Notes under the pieces: model-generated
The model's input: the letters and a program-made list of their open reading frames with translations, nothing else
Database searches by the model: none
Told to the model about the DNA's origin: nothing
Assembly: GCA_046295975.1 (NCBI GenBank)
Contig: JBKBMG010000002.1
Location: 62,001 to 126,000 of the forward strand
Reading direction: 5' to 3'
DNA from: UBA2357 sp046295975
GTDB lineage: Bacteria; Pseudomonadota; Gammaproteobacteria; Burkholderiales; Rhodocyclaceae
DNA: 64,000 nt
Part shown: positions 57,018 through 64,000 of the stretch, in pieces
Numbering within the stretch: position 1 is the first letter of the stretch
Layout: the number at the start of each line of letters is the position of its first letter
Position numbers and translations under genes: made by a program

Positions 57018-58322
57018 TCAAGCCGCGCTCGACATTCGGTGAATGGCCGCAGCGACCGCGGTACCGGACCGCACGGCCGATTCCAGTGTCGCCGGGTAGG
57101 GCGAATACAGGTAGTCGCCGGCCAGCCATAGGTGGGGGAGAGGAGTGCGCATGTCCGGCCGCAACAACCCCGGACGGCAGGCGATGGTGGCGCGCTTCTC
57201 GGCAATCGTCATCGCCCATTCCGGCGCCGGCAGGCGCCGCCCGAGGCTGCGTTCGAGTTGCTGGTGAGCGGCGATCTCGAGATCGTCACGTGACCAGGCT
57301 TCGTGTGGTCCGTGCGCACTGATCACCAGCGCCACCAGGCCCGCGGGACCGCCCAATTGGCCACGGTCGAAGGCCCATTGGGCGGGGCCGTCGACAAATC
57401 CCATCATGATTTCCGGCAGGCGTACCGATTCCCCCAGGGCGAAGTAGATGGTCGTGATCGGCTCGTGCGGCATGTCGTCGATCTGGCGCGACAGCCGGTC
57501 GCAATGTCCGGTGGTGGCGAGCAGCCCGGCGGCGTGATAGGGCGCGGTGGCGACCACCACATCGTCGTAGCGTTGTTTTTCCGCCGGATCGCCTTCGAGG
57601 CGGAAACCGTCGGCCGTCGCCGTGATGCCTTCGATACCGGTTCCGGTCCGCAGTTTGCCGCGCCGCACAGCGAGGTAGCGCGCCGCCTGTACGGGAAACA
57701 GTTCCGAGAGATCGACGCGCGGAATCAGCAGTTCGCTGGCGCTGGCGCCGGCCGCCAGGGAGTCCCGCAGCACGTTGGCGAACACCAGTGCCGAGGCTTC
57801 CTCGAACGGCGTGTTCAGCGCCGCCACGCACAGCGGCGCCCAGATCAGCGAGATGGTGCGTGTGGTCTGGCCGCTCGCGTGCAGCAACGCACGCACCGTC
57901 ATCGCCGGATCCACCTGGAACTGCTGCTTCTTCAGATGGCGCATCAGACGCACCATGGCGAGGCGGTCGCCCCAGTCCAGTCCGCGTGCGCGGGCGATGC
58001 CGAGGGCAAGATGGAATGGTGCCGGCAAGGGCGCCGCCCGCAGATCGAGGTGACCGGGCACATGCAGCGTCAGGGGCAGGCGCTGCAATACCTTTGGGGT
58101 GACGCCGGTCGTTCTCAGCAGGCGCATCAGCTCCACGTAGGCGCCGATCAGGATGTGCTGGCCGTTGTCCACCCGCCAGCCGTCCTTGGCGACGACACGG
58201 GCGCGTCCGCCGAGTACGTGCGAGCGCTCGAATACCGTCACGAAATGGCCTTCGCGCGCCAGTTCCACCGCGCACGCCAGGCCGGCATAACCGGCGCCTA
58301 TGATCGCGACCGATCGGCTCAT
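57018..58322 (-). CDS. hpnE: Hydroxysqualene dehydroxylase HpnE
   Basis: FAD-dependent enzyme of 434 residues that reduces hydroxysqualene to squalene. The dinucleotide motif IIGAGYAGLACAVELAREGH starts at residue 6, and ERSHVLGGRAR with WRVDNGQHILIGAY follow. It resembles carotenoid desaturases, but its position at the end of hpnC-hpnD-hpnE identifies it. It starts 4 bases after hpnD. Confidence 0.95.
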   Translation of the reverse strand: MSRSVAIIGAGYAGLACAVELAREGHFVTVFERSHVLGGRARVVAKDGWRVDNGQHILIGAYVELMRLLRTTGVTPKVLQRLPLTLHVPGHLDLRAAPLPAPFHLALGIARARGLDWGDRLAMVRLMRHLKKQQFQVDPAMTVRALLHASGQTTRTISLIWAPLCVAALNTPFEEASALVFANVLRDSLAAGASASELLIPRVDLSELFPVQAARYLAVRRGKLRTGTGIEGITATADGFRLEGDPAEKQRYDDVVVATAPYHAAGLLATTGHCDRLSRQIDDMPHEPITTIYFALGESVRLPEIMMGFVDGPAQWAFDRGQLGGPAGLVALVISAHGPHEAWSRDDLEIAAHQQLERSLGRRLPAPEWAMTIAEKRATIACRPGLLRPDMRTPLPHLWLAGDYLYSPYPATLESAVRSGTAVAAAIHRMSSAA

Positions 58323-58326
58323 GGCG

Positions 58327-59160
58327 TCAGCCTCTCATCCACGTGGTGCCGGCGATCCAGATCTTGCGCAGAGGCGTGAGCGAGGTGCGGCGGTCGAGCA
58401 CCAGAAAGCCGTCGCGCTCGATCTCGTCGAGCAGGGTGCGGTAAATCGCCGCCATCACCAACCCTGGGCGCTGCGACTTGCGGTCGACCGTCGGCAACTG
58501 GGCCATGGCCTGGTCGTAGAAACGCCTGGCACGCTCGGCCTGGAACTTCATCAGCGCGACGAAGCGGTCCGAGTGGCGTGCTTCCAGCAATTCGCTCGCG
58601 GGCACGCCGAACTGCTGGAGTTCGTCGATCGGCAGGTAGATGCGACCGCGCCGGGCATCCTCACCAACATCGCGGATGATGTTGGTGAGCTGGAATGCGA
58701 TGCCGAGGTCGTGCGCATACTTGAGCGTCTGTCGCTCCTGGTGTCCGAAAATGCGCGCGGCAAGCAGCCCGACCACGCTGGCGACGCGGTAGCAGTAGAG
58801 CTGCAAGGCCTTGAAGTCGAGGTAGCGGCTTTGCGTCAGGTCCATTGCCATGCCGTCGATGATCTCGTGCAACTGTTCGCGCGGCAGTTCGAAGCGCGCA
58901 CAGACGTCGCCCAATGCCAGGCCCACCGGATGGGTGGCGCCGCCGTCGAAGGCACGGTCCACCTCGGTCCGCCACCAGGCGAGCTTGGTTTGCGCCAGTT
59001 GCGGGTCATGGCATTCGTCGACCACATCGTCCACTTCGCGGCAGAATGCGTACAGCGCGGTGATGGCCTGGCGGCGCTCGGGCGGCAGGAACAGAAAGCT
59101 GTAATAGAAGCTGGAGCCGCTTGCAGCGGCTTTCTCCTGGCAGTATTGGTGTGGGTTCAT
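58327..59160 (-). CDS. hpnD: Presqualene diphosphate synthase HpnD
   Basis: Trans-isoprenyl diphosphate synthase of 277 residues that joins two farnesyl diphosphates. The first aspartate-rich motif is in CREVDDVVDECHD (about 41-53) and the second in QLTNIIRDVGEDARRGRIYL (about 155-174). The start, MNPHQYCQEKAAASGSSFYY, is the family beginning. It overlaps the hpnC stop by 4 bases. Confidence 0.96.
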   Translation of the reverse strand: MNPHQYCQEKAAASGSSFYYSFLFLPPERRQAITALYAFCREVDDVVDECHDPQLAQTKLAWWRTEVDRAFDGGATHPVGLALGDVCARFELPREQLHEIIDGMAMDLTQSRYLDFKALQLYCYRVASVVGLLAARIFGHQERQTLKYAHDLGIAFQLTNIIRDVGEDARRGRIYLPIDELQQFGVPASELLEARHSDRFVALMKFQAERARRFYDQAMAQLPTVDRKSQRPGLVMAAIYRTLLDEIERDGFLVLDRRTSLTPLRKIWIAGTTWMRG

Positions 59161-59987
59161 GTTGGTCGGTAGTAGAGCGCCCGCCAGGCCAGGCGCGGCC
59201 AATCCGGCTTGGTGAGCACCGGTCTGAAGCGGAACACATCGTAGTCGACTTTCTCGATCCGTTCGAGAATCCGCAGGCCGCCCAGGACGATGAGGCGCAA
59301 CTCCCAGCCGATGCGCCCGGGCAGGCTGCGAGCCAGCGGCGCCCCCGACAGCATCAGCGCACGGGCGCGCCCGACCTGGAAGCGCATCAGCGAGGCCCAT
59401 GCGGCGTCGCAGCGTCCTTCGGCAATGTGCGCCTCGGTGACCTCGTGCGCGGCCAGTTCGTCGAGCGGCAGATAGACGCGGCCCTTGGCCCAGTCGACGG
59501 CGACGTCCTGCCAGAAGTTGATGAGTTGCAGCGCCGTGCAGATGTCGTCGGAGCACGCCAGCCGGTCGGCATCGTCGGCGCGGTAAAGCCGCAACAACAA
59601 CCGCCCGACGGGGTTGGCCGAGCGCCGACAGTAGTCGCGCAGTTCGTTGAAATCGGCGTAGCGCGTTTTGCCCACGTCCTGGCTGAACGCGTCGAGCAGG
59701 TCGCGAAAGGGCTGCACCGGCAAGTCGTGGCGGCGCATCTGTTCGCCCAGACGCATGAACATCGGCGCCAGCGTGGGGTCGGAGGGAGGCATTCCGCGCA
59801 CGCAGTCTTCCAGTGCTCGACGGTAGTCGTGCAAGCGGGCCAGGCGCACAGTCGGAGCGGCATCGCCTTCGTCGGCGACATCGTCGGCGCTGCGCGCGAA
59901 GGCGTAGATCGCCTCGACCGCCGGGCGCAGGCGGGCAGGCAAGAGCAGCGAAGCGACGGGGAAGTTCTCGTAGTGCTCGACGGGCAT
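59157..59987 (-). CDS. hpnC: Hydroxysqualene synthase HpnC
   Basis: Converts presqualene diphosphate to hydroxysqualene. The 276 residues start MPVEHYENFPVASLLLPARL, a typical HpnC opening. The aspartate motifs are ARSADDVADEGD (about 30-41) and LINFWQDVAVDWAKGRVYL (about 155-173). It is the first gene of hpnCDE. An upstream in-frame extension exists to 60185 but is not conserved in type. No squalene-hopene cyclase gene is in the window. Confidence 0.95.
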   Translation of the reverse strand: MPVEHYENFPVASLLLPARLRPAVEAIYAFARSADDVADEGDAAPTVRLARLHDYRRALEDCVRGMPPSDPTLAPMFMRLGEQMRRHDLPVQPFRDLLDAFSQDVGKTRYADFNELRDYCRRSANPVGRLLLRLYRADDADRLACSDDICTALQLINFWQDVAVDWAKGRVYLPLDELAAHEVTEAHIAEGRCDAAWASLMRFQVGRARALMLSGAPLARSLPGRIGWELRLIVLGGLRILERIEKVDYDVFRFRPVLTKPDWPRLAWRALYYRPT

Positions 59988-60422
59988 GCGTGGGGCCGCC
60001 GCCTGAGGCGGCTGGAAATAGGCTGCGTGCAAACAGGCAGTGAAATGCCGCTCGTGACGGAGCGCAGGAGTATACGCGAGATGCGTTGGCCGGCGGCTGG
60101 AAGCCATCGCGCCAATCCGCCGCGCGAACCATCCCGGCCCGGATTCGGTCATCAGGGTCGGACGCCGCGCGCTGGACCGCCTCACCGCCTGGTGAGAGAC
60201 TGCGGACCCGCTCGCCGGCTACGGGCAGTGCGCTCGCGGCAATCGAATACGCGTCTGGCCGTGCCTGGTCCTGGTCCGCTCGAAGCTCGCTGAAAGGCCC
60301 TGCCGATAGATGCGCTTTGACGGGGTCGTGATGAACGCTGATGTCCGAACGATTGCCGGAGCGATGACCATGGCGCGGGGACAGGCGTTCGAACGACGAC
60401 GATGATGACAAAGGGAGCATGC
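59988..60422. other. Intergenic region between hpnC and the att-like ABC operon
   Basis: A 435-base divergent spacer. It contains no recognisable gene, repeat or clear promoter; the AAGGGAG ribosome site of the next gene lies at its right end. Confidence 0.5.
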
Positions 60423-61127
60423 ATGCTCGAACTCGAAGGTCTGCACAAATCCTTCCGCTCGGCGGGCGACACGGCGCCCAGCCTCCTGTTCGAGGCGGTA
60501 TCGCTGCGGCTCGCGCCGGGCGACTGCGTGGCGGTGATGGGCGAATCGGGCGTCGGCAAGTCCACCCTGCTCAACTGCATTGCCGGCCTGGAGTCCTTGG
60601 ATGGCGGCACGATGCGACTGAACGGCCACGATCTGCGCGCCCTCGGTGAGGATGACTTTGCTCGTCTGCGTCGCCGCCATTACGGCTTCGTGTTCCAGGC
60701 CTTCCATGTTCTTCCGCACCTCAGCGTACTGCACAACGTGGCGTTGCCACTGTGGTTGCTCGAGGTCAATCGCCGCGATGCCGATCTGCGGGCACGTGCA
60801 ATGCTGGCCCGGGTTGGGCTGTCCGGGCGGGTGGATGACTGGCCGCGAACCTTGTCCGGCGGGGAGTTGCAACGGGTGGCGATCGCCCGCGCACTGGTGC
60901 ATGGCCCCGGTCTGGTGCTGGCGGACGAGCCGACTGGCAATCTCGATCCGGAGCGCGCGCGCGAGGTGCTGGATGTGCTGCTCGGCGAGATACGTGCGGC
61001 TGGCGCTATCGGCCTGGTCGTGACTCATTCCCTCGCGGCGGCGGCACGCATTGGTCGATGCCTGCGGCTGACCCGGGACGGACTGCACGAAGACCGGGCG
61101 GACGATAGGGGCGTGAGGCGCTCATGA
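60423..61127 (+). CDS. ABC transporter ATP-binding protein (AttE/LolD-like)
   Basis: ATPase subunit of 234 residues. Walker A is GESGVGKSTLLN, the signature LSGGELQRVAIARAL and Walker B LVLADEPTGNLD. An AGGGAG ribosome site 5 bases before the ATG at 60423 decides the start against the in-frame ATGs at 60402/60405. Its stop overlaps the permease start (ATGA). It is the first gene of an attEFGH-like operon for lipid or lipoprotein-type export. Confidence 0.92.
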   Translation: MLELEGLHKSFRSAGDTAPSLLFEAVSLRLAPGDCVAVMGESGVGKSTLLNCIAGLESLDGGTMRLNGHDLRALGEDDFARLRRRHYGFVFQAFHVLPHLSVLHNVALPLWLLEVNRRDADLRARAMLARVGLSGRVDDWPRTLSGGELQRVAIARALVHGPGLVLADEPTGNLDPERAREVLDVLLGEIRAAGAIGLVVTHSLAAAARIGRCLRLTRDGLHEDRADDRGVRRS

Positions 61128-63661
61128 GGTTCGCCGCGGGAATCGATGTGGCGCTATTGCAGGTGTTTCTGGCCAGCCTTTTGCGGCGGCGCCTGGCGAC
61201 GTTGTTGTCGCTCCTCGCCATTGCGCTGGGGGTGGCACTCGGCCTGGCGGTGCAGCTCATCCATGGCGCGGCGCTTGACGAGTTTGGGCGTGGCATCCGA
61301 CTGTTGAGCGGGGAGGCCGACCTGCAGGTGGTGGGGCCGCGCTCCGGCTTTGCCGAGCAGGTGTACGTCGAGTTGGCCACCCATCCCGACATCGCCGACG
61401 CCAGTCCGGTGCTGGAGGTCGAGGCTCGCCTGCCCGGGCGGGATGAGGTCTTGCGCATCGTCGGTGTCGACGTCTTTCGCGTTGGCGCGGTCGCACCGGT
61501 GCTGCTTCCGGTGACCGACGAACACTGGCACGGCGACGATCCGGATCGCCGACGGATGGCTGCGCTGCAAGGCGACACCTTGTTCCTGAGCGCCGCGGCA
61601 CGCGCCCGGCTCGGCATCGCCGCGGGCCAGAGCTTGCGGGTCCAGGCTGGCATCCGCGAGCGGACACTCGAAGTGGCCGGCGCCGTGCCGGGCGCCGGTG
61701 CCGGAGAGGTACTGGGCGTCATGGATGTGGCGGCCGTGCAACAGATATTCGACCGCCACGGCGTGCTCAGCCGGGTCGACCTGCGCCTGCGGGCAGGCGT
61801 GGACGTGCAGCGGGTGCGTTCGGAACTCGGTGCAAGCCTGCCGCCTGGGGTGGAGGTGGTCGCCCCCGAGATTGCCCAGACCCAGGCGGCGGGGCTTTCG
61901 CGAGCCTATCGCGTGAACCTCACCATGTTGGCAGCCATTGCCTTGCTGACCGGTGGATTCCTGGTGTTCTCGACCCAACTGCTGTCGGTCGTGCGTCGCC
62001 GCCAGGAATTCGCCTTGCTGCGCGCCATCGGCCTGGACCGGCACGCCCTGGTGCGCGGGCTGCTGGCAGAAGGGGCGGTCCTCGGTCTGCTCGGTGGCAT
62101 TGCGGGGGTCGCGCTGGCCTACGCGCTGAGTGCGATGGCGTTCCGCGTGATTGGCGGTGACCTGGGGGCCGGCTACTTTCGTGGCGTGGTTCCGGAACTG
62201 GTGTTTGCGCCGCTGGCGAGCCTGGTGTACCTGGCACTGGGTGTCGCGGCCGGCGTGACGGGCGCGGCGCTGCCGGCCGTCGAGGCTGCGCGCATGGACA
62301 CTGCACGTGCATTGCATGCCGGTGACGAAGTGAGGGTATTCCGCACACGCACGCGGATCTGGCCCGCGCTGGCATGCGCCGTGGTGGCCGCCCTATTGTG
62401 CACCTTGCCACCCTATGGCGGGATTCCGCTCGCTGGCTACGCCGCCGTGCTGTTATTGCTGGCGGCCGCGGTGCTGCTGTTGCCGGCCGCGGTCGGTGGG
62501 CTGACGCGCCTGTCGTCCGGCCGCGGGGCGCTGCTGACGCGTCTTGCCCACGCGAGACTGGCGGCGCTGCCCGGGCAGGCGGTGGTGGCCGGGGCAGGGG
62601 TGGTGGCAAGCGTCGCGCTCGCGTCGGCCATGGCGATCATGGTCAGTTCGTTTCGCGACTCGGTGGACGCGTGGCTGGCGGACGTGCTGCCGGCGGACGT
62701 CTATGTGCGCGCATCGTCATCCTCGGCGACGGGGTTCCTGGATCCGGACGCGGTAGCGCGGGTCGCGGCGACAAGCGGCGTCGCCGCCGTCCAGCCGATT
62801 CGCTATGACAGCGTACGCATGCGGGGGGCGCTGACGCCGATGACGCTGGTTGCCCGCCCGGTGCGTGAAGGTAGCAGCGTGCCCCTGGTGACGGGCGGCG
62901 TCGGCACCGCTACGCCCACGATGCCGGTATGGCTGTCCGAGGCCGCCGCCGACCTGCTCGGCCACAATGTCGGCGATGCGCTGGTGGTGCCGCTTGCCGG
63001 CCGCGACACGGTGTTTACCGTGGCCGGCGTGTGGCGCGACTATGCGCGCCAGCACGGCGCCTTGCTCATCGAACTGGACGACTATCGTGCCGTAGCCGGC
63101 GATACGCGCATCAACGACCTGGCGCTCACGCTCATGCCCGGCGCCGAACGCGAGGTGGTGATGTCGCACGTCCGTACGCTGTTCGGTGAGGATCTGGTGG
63201 AGTTGTCGCTGCCCGCGGAGATCCGCGCGATCAGCCTGGACATCTTCGACCGGACCTTTCTGATCACCTATTTGATGGAGACGGTTGCGGTGCTGATCGG
63301 GCTTTTCGGTGTCAGTACCACCTTCGCCGCACTGGCGGCGAGCCGGCGCAAGGAGTTCGGCATGCTGCGCCACCTGGGCGTACTGCGAAGCCAGATCGGC
63401 GTATTGCTCGCGCTGGAAGGCGGCATGACGGCGCTGGCCGGCGTCGTGGCGGGCCTGCTCGGTGGGGGGGCGATCGCGGTGGTGTTGATCGAGGTGGTCA
63501 ATCGCCAGAGTTTTCACTGGAGCATGGACATCAGCGTGCCGTGGGGCATGCTTGCAGCGTTCGCGGCCGTGCTGGTGGTGCTGGCAGCGCTGGCAGCCCG
63601 GCTGGCGGGCGCGCAGGCGATGCGTCAGTCCGCCGTGGTTGCGGTACGGGAGGACTGGTGA
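61124..63661 (+). CDS. ABC transporter permease with two FtsX domains (AttF/AttG-like)
   Basis: An 845-residue inner-membrane permease. An N-terminal helix (about 15-40) leads to a periplasmic MacB-type region. The first FtsX domain is at about 265-400 (RRRQEFALLRAIGLDRHALV) and further helices at about 410-450. After a second periplasmic region, the C-terminal FtsX domain is at about 715-840 (SRRKEFGMLRHLGVLRSQIG). The single chain thus supplies both halves of a MacB/LolCE-type transporter. It is coupled to the ATPase upstream and to the lipocalin gene downstream (TGATG). Confidence 0.92.
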   Translation: MRFAAGIDVALLQVFLASLLRRRLATLLSLLAIALGVALGLAVQLIHGAALDEFGRGIRLLSGEADLQVVGPRSGFAEQVYVELATHPDIADASPVLEVEARLPGRDEVLRIVGVDVFRVGAVAPVLLPVTDEHWHGDDPDRRRMAALQGDTLFLSAAARARLGIAAGQSLRVQAGIRERTLEVAGAVPGAGAGEVLGVMDVAAVQQIFDRHGVLSRVDLRLRAGVDVQRVRSELGASLPPGVEVVAPEIAQTQAAGLSRAYRVNLTMLAAIALLTGGFLVFSTQLLSVVRRRQEFALLRAIGLDRHALVRGLLAEGAVLGLLGGIAGVALAYALSAMAFRVIGGDLGAGYFRGVVPELVFAPLASLVYLALGVAAGVTGAALPAVEAARMDTARALHAGDEVRVFRTRTRIWPALACAVVAALLCTLPPYGGIPLAGYAAVLLLLAAAVLLLPAAVGGLTRLSSGRGALLTRLAHARLAALPGQAVVAGAGVVASVALASAMAIMVSSFRDSVDAWLADVLPADVYVRASSSSATGFLDPDAVARVAATSGVAAVQPIRYDSVRMRGALTPMTLVARPVREGSSVPLVTGGVGTATPTMPVWLSEAAADLLGHNVGDALVVPLAGRDTVFTVAGVWRDYARQHGALLIELDDYRAVAGDTRINDLALTLMPGAEREVVMSHVRTLFGEDLVELSLPAEIRAISLDIFDRTFLITYLMETVAVLIGLFGVSTTFAALAASRRKEFGMLRHLGVLRSQIGVLLALEGGMTALAGVVAGLLGGGAIAVVLIEVVNRQSFHWSMDISVPWGMLAAFAAVLVVLAALAARLAGAQAMRQSAVVAVREDW

Positions 63662-64000
63662 TGCGGGCATTCGCGCTGTGCCGAAGGGGGGCGATGGTGC
63701 GCGCGAGGCGCAACGCCTTGTGGTTCATGAGGGCATCGCTCAGCGCAGTGTTGCTGAGGGGGGTGTTGCTCGTCGTGGTGATGTTCGCCGCAATGCCCTC
63801 CGTGGCAGCCGATCGCTATCCGTCGGTTCGGCCTGGCGTGCTGCTGCAGTTTCCGCTCGATACCGGGGCGCATCCCGAGTTCCGTACCGAATGGTGGTAC
63901 ATCACCGGCTGGCTGGAGGACGAGACGGGGACGCTACGAGGCTTCCAGCTCACGTTCTTCCGTGTCCGCACACTGATCGGCGAAGACAATCCCGGCATGC
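63661..64000 (+). CDS. AttH/CrtC-type lipocalin-like protein (3' end cut by window)
   Basis: The visible 113 residues contain a hydrophobic segment (about 29-50, ending PSVAA) that fits a signal peptide. They then show QFPLDTGAHPEFRTEWWYIT, the hallmark of the AttH/CrtC (carotenoid 1,2-hydratase-like) lipocalin family, and GFQLTFFRVR. The start at 63661 overlaps the permease stop, but it gives a long N-terminal region; the in-frame ATG at 63727 is an alternative. It is probably a secreted lipid-binding or hydratase-like partner of the ABC transporter. Confidence 0.85.
   Translation, partial: MRAFALCRRGAMVRARRNALWFMRASLSAVLLRGVLLVVVMFAAMPSVAADRYPSVRPGVLLQFPLDTGAHPEFRTEWWYITGWLEDETGTLRGFQLTFFRVRTLIGEDNPGM

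Overview
The window is a 64 kb chromosomal stretch from a GC-rich betaproteobacterium. Gene content and order point to the Rhodocyclales (Azoarcus/Thauera-like): rpsT beside murJ, a DUF3579 gene and argDFG, the tig-clpP-clpX-lon-hupB block, a nitrogen-regulated AapJQMP importer, minCDE, and the squalene genes hpnCDE. This is inferred from content, not from a database search. The region is mostly ordinary core genome: nearly every stretch is coding, operons are compact, and there is no rRNA, prophage, CRISPR array or intact insertion sequence.

Layout from left to right. 1-4.4 kb: the end of an RND multidrug efflux operon (pump cut by the window edge, plus its outer-membrane factor). 4.6-12.7 kb: a PEBP protein, murJ, rpsT, DUF3579, the arginine genes argD, argF and argG, and small conserved genes (DUF2788, ppnP, yajQ). 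12.7-16.4 kb: a REP-like repeat, a short YjfB-like protein, an orphan type IV pseudopilin, a DMT exporter and NAD(P)HX repair. 16.6-21.5 kb: the stress operon prkA-yeaH-spoVR. 21.8-28.1 kb: trigger factor, ClpP, ClpX, Lon and HU, with a possible heat-shock promoter before lon. 28.1-31.1 kb: three valine tRNA genes, yaeQ, a small MITE-like element and gltX. 31.2-36.0 kb: an SbtA bicarbonate transporter with an SbtB-like PII protein, mnmC and lysS. 36.0-41.0 kb: aapJQMP behind a sigma-54 promoter with an NtrC-like upstream site. 41.1-46.8 kb: minCDE, a variant hslO, an ArsC/Spx-like gene and tex. 46.9-55.5 kb: a sugar-phosphate mutarotase, a Pat-like acyl-CoA ligase/acetyltransferase, an orphan PAS histidine kinase, a methyltransferase, and the divergent pair selU/selD. 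55.6-60.0 kb: tesA, an orphan ABC ATPase and hpnCDE. 60.4-64.0 kb: an ABC ATPase, a large FtsX-type permease and the start of an AttH/CrtC-type lipocalin, resembling attEFGH.

The observations most worth following up are these. HslO (Hsp33) has lost all four zinc/redox-switch cysteines. A near-consensus NtrC site and sigma-54 promoter lie ahead of the amino-acid importer. A 236-bp element has 17-bp perfect terminal inverted repeats and a 5-bp target duplication. An AttEFGH-like lipid-export cassette is divergent from squalene synthesis. An SbtA/SbtB pair occurs in a probable heterotroph. The tesA and ABC ATPase genes overlap at their 5' ends, and that ATPase has no permease next to it.
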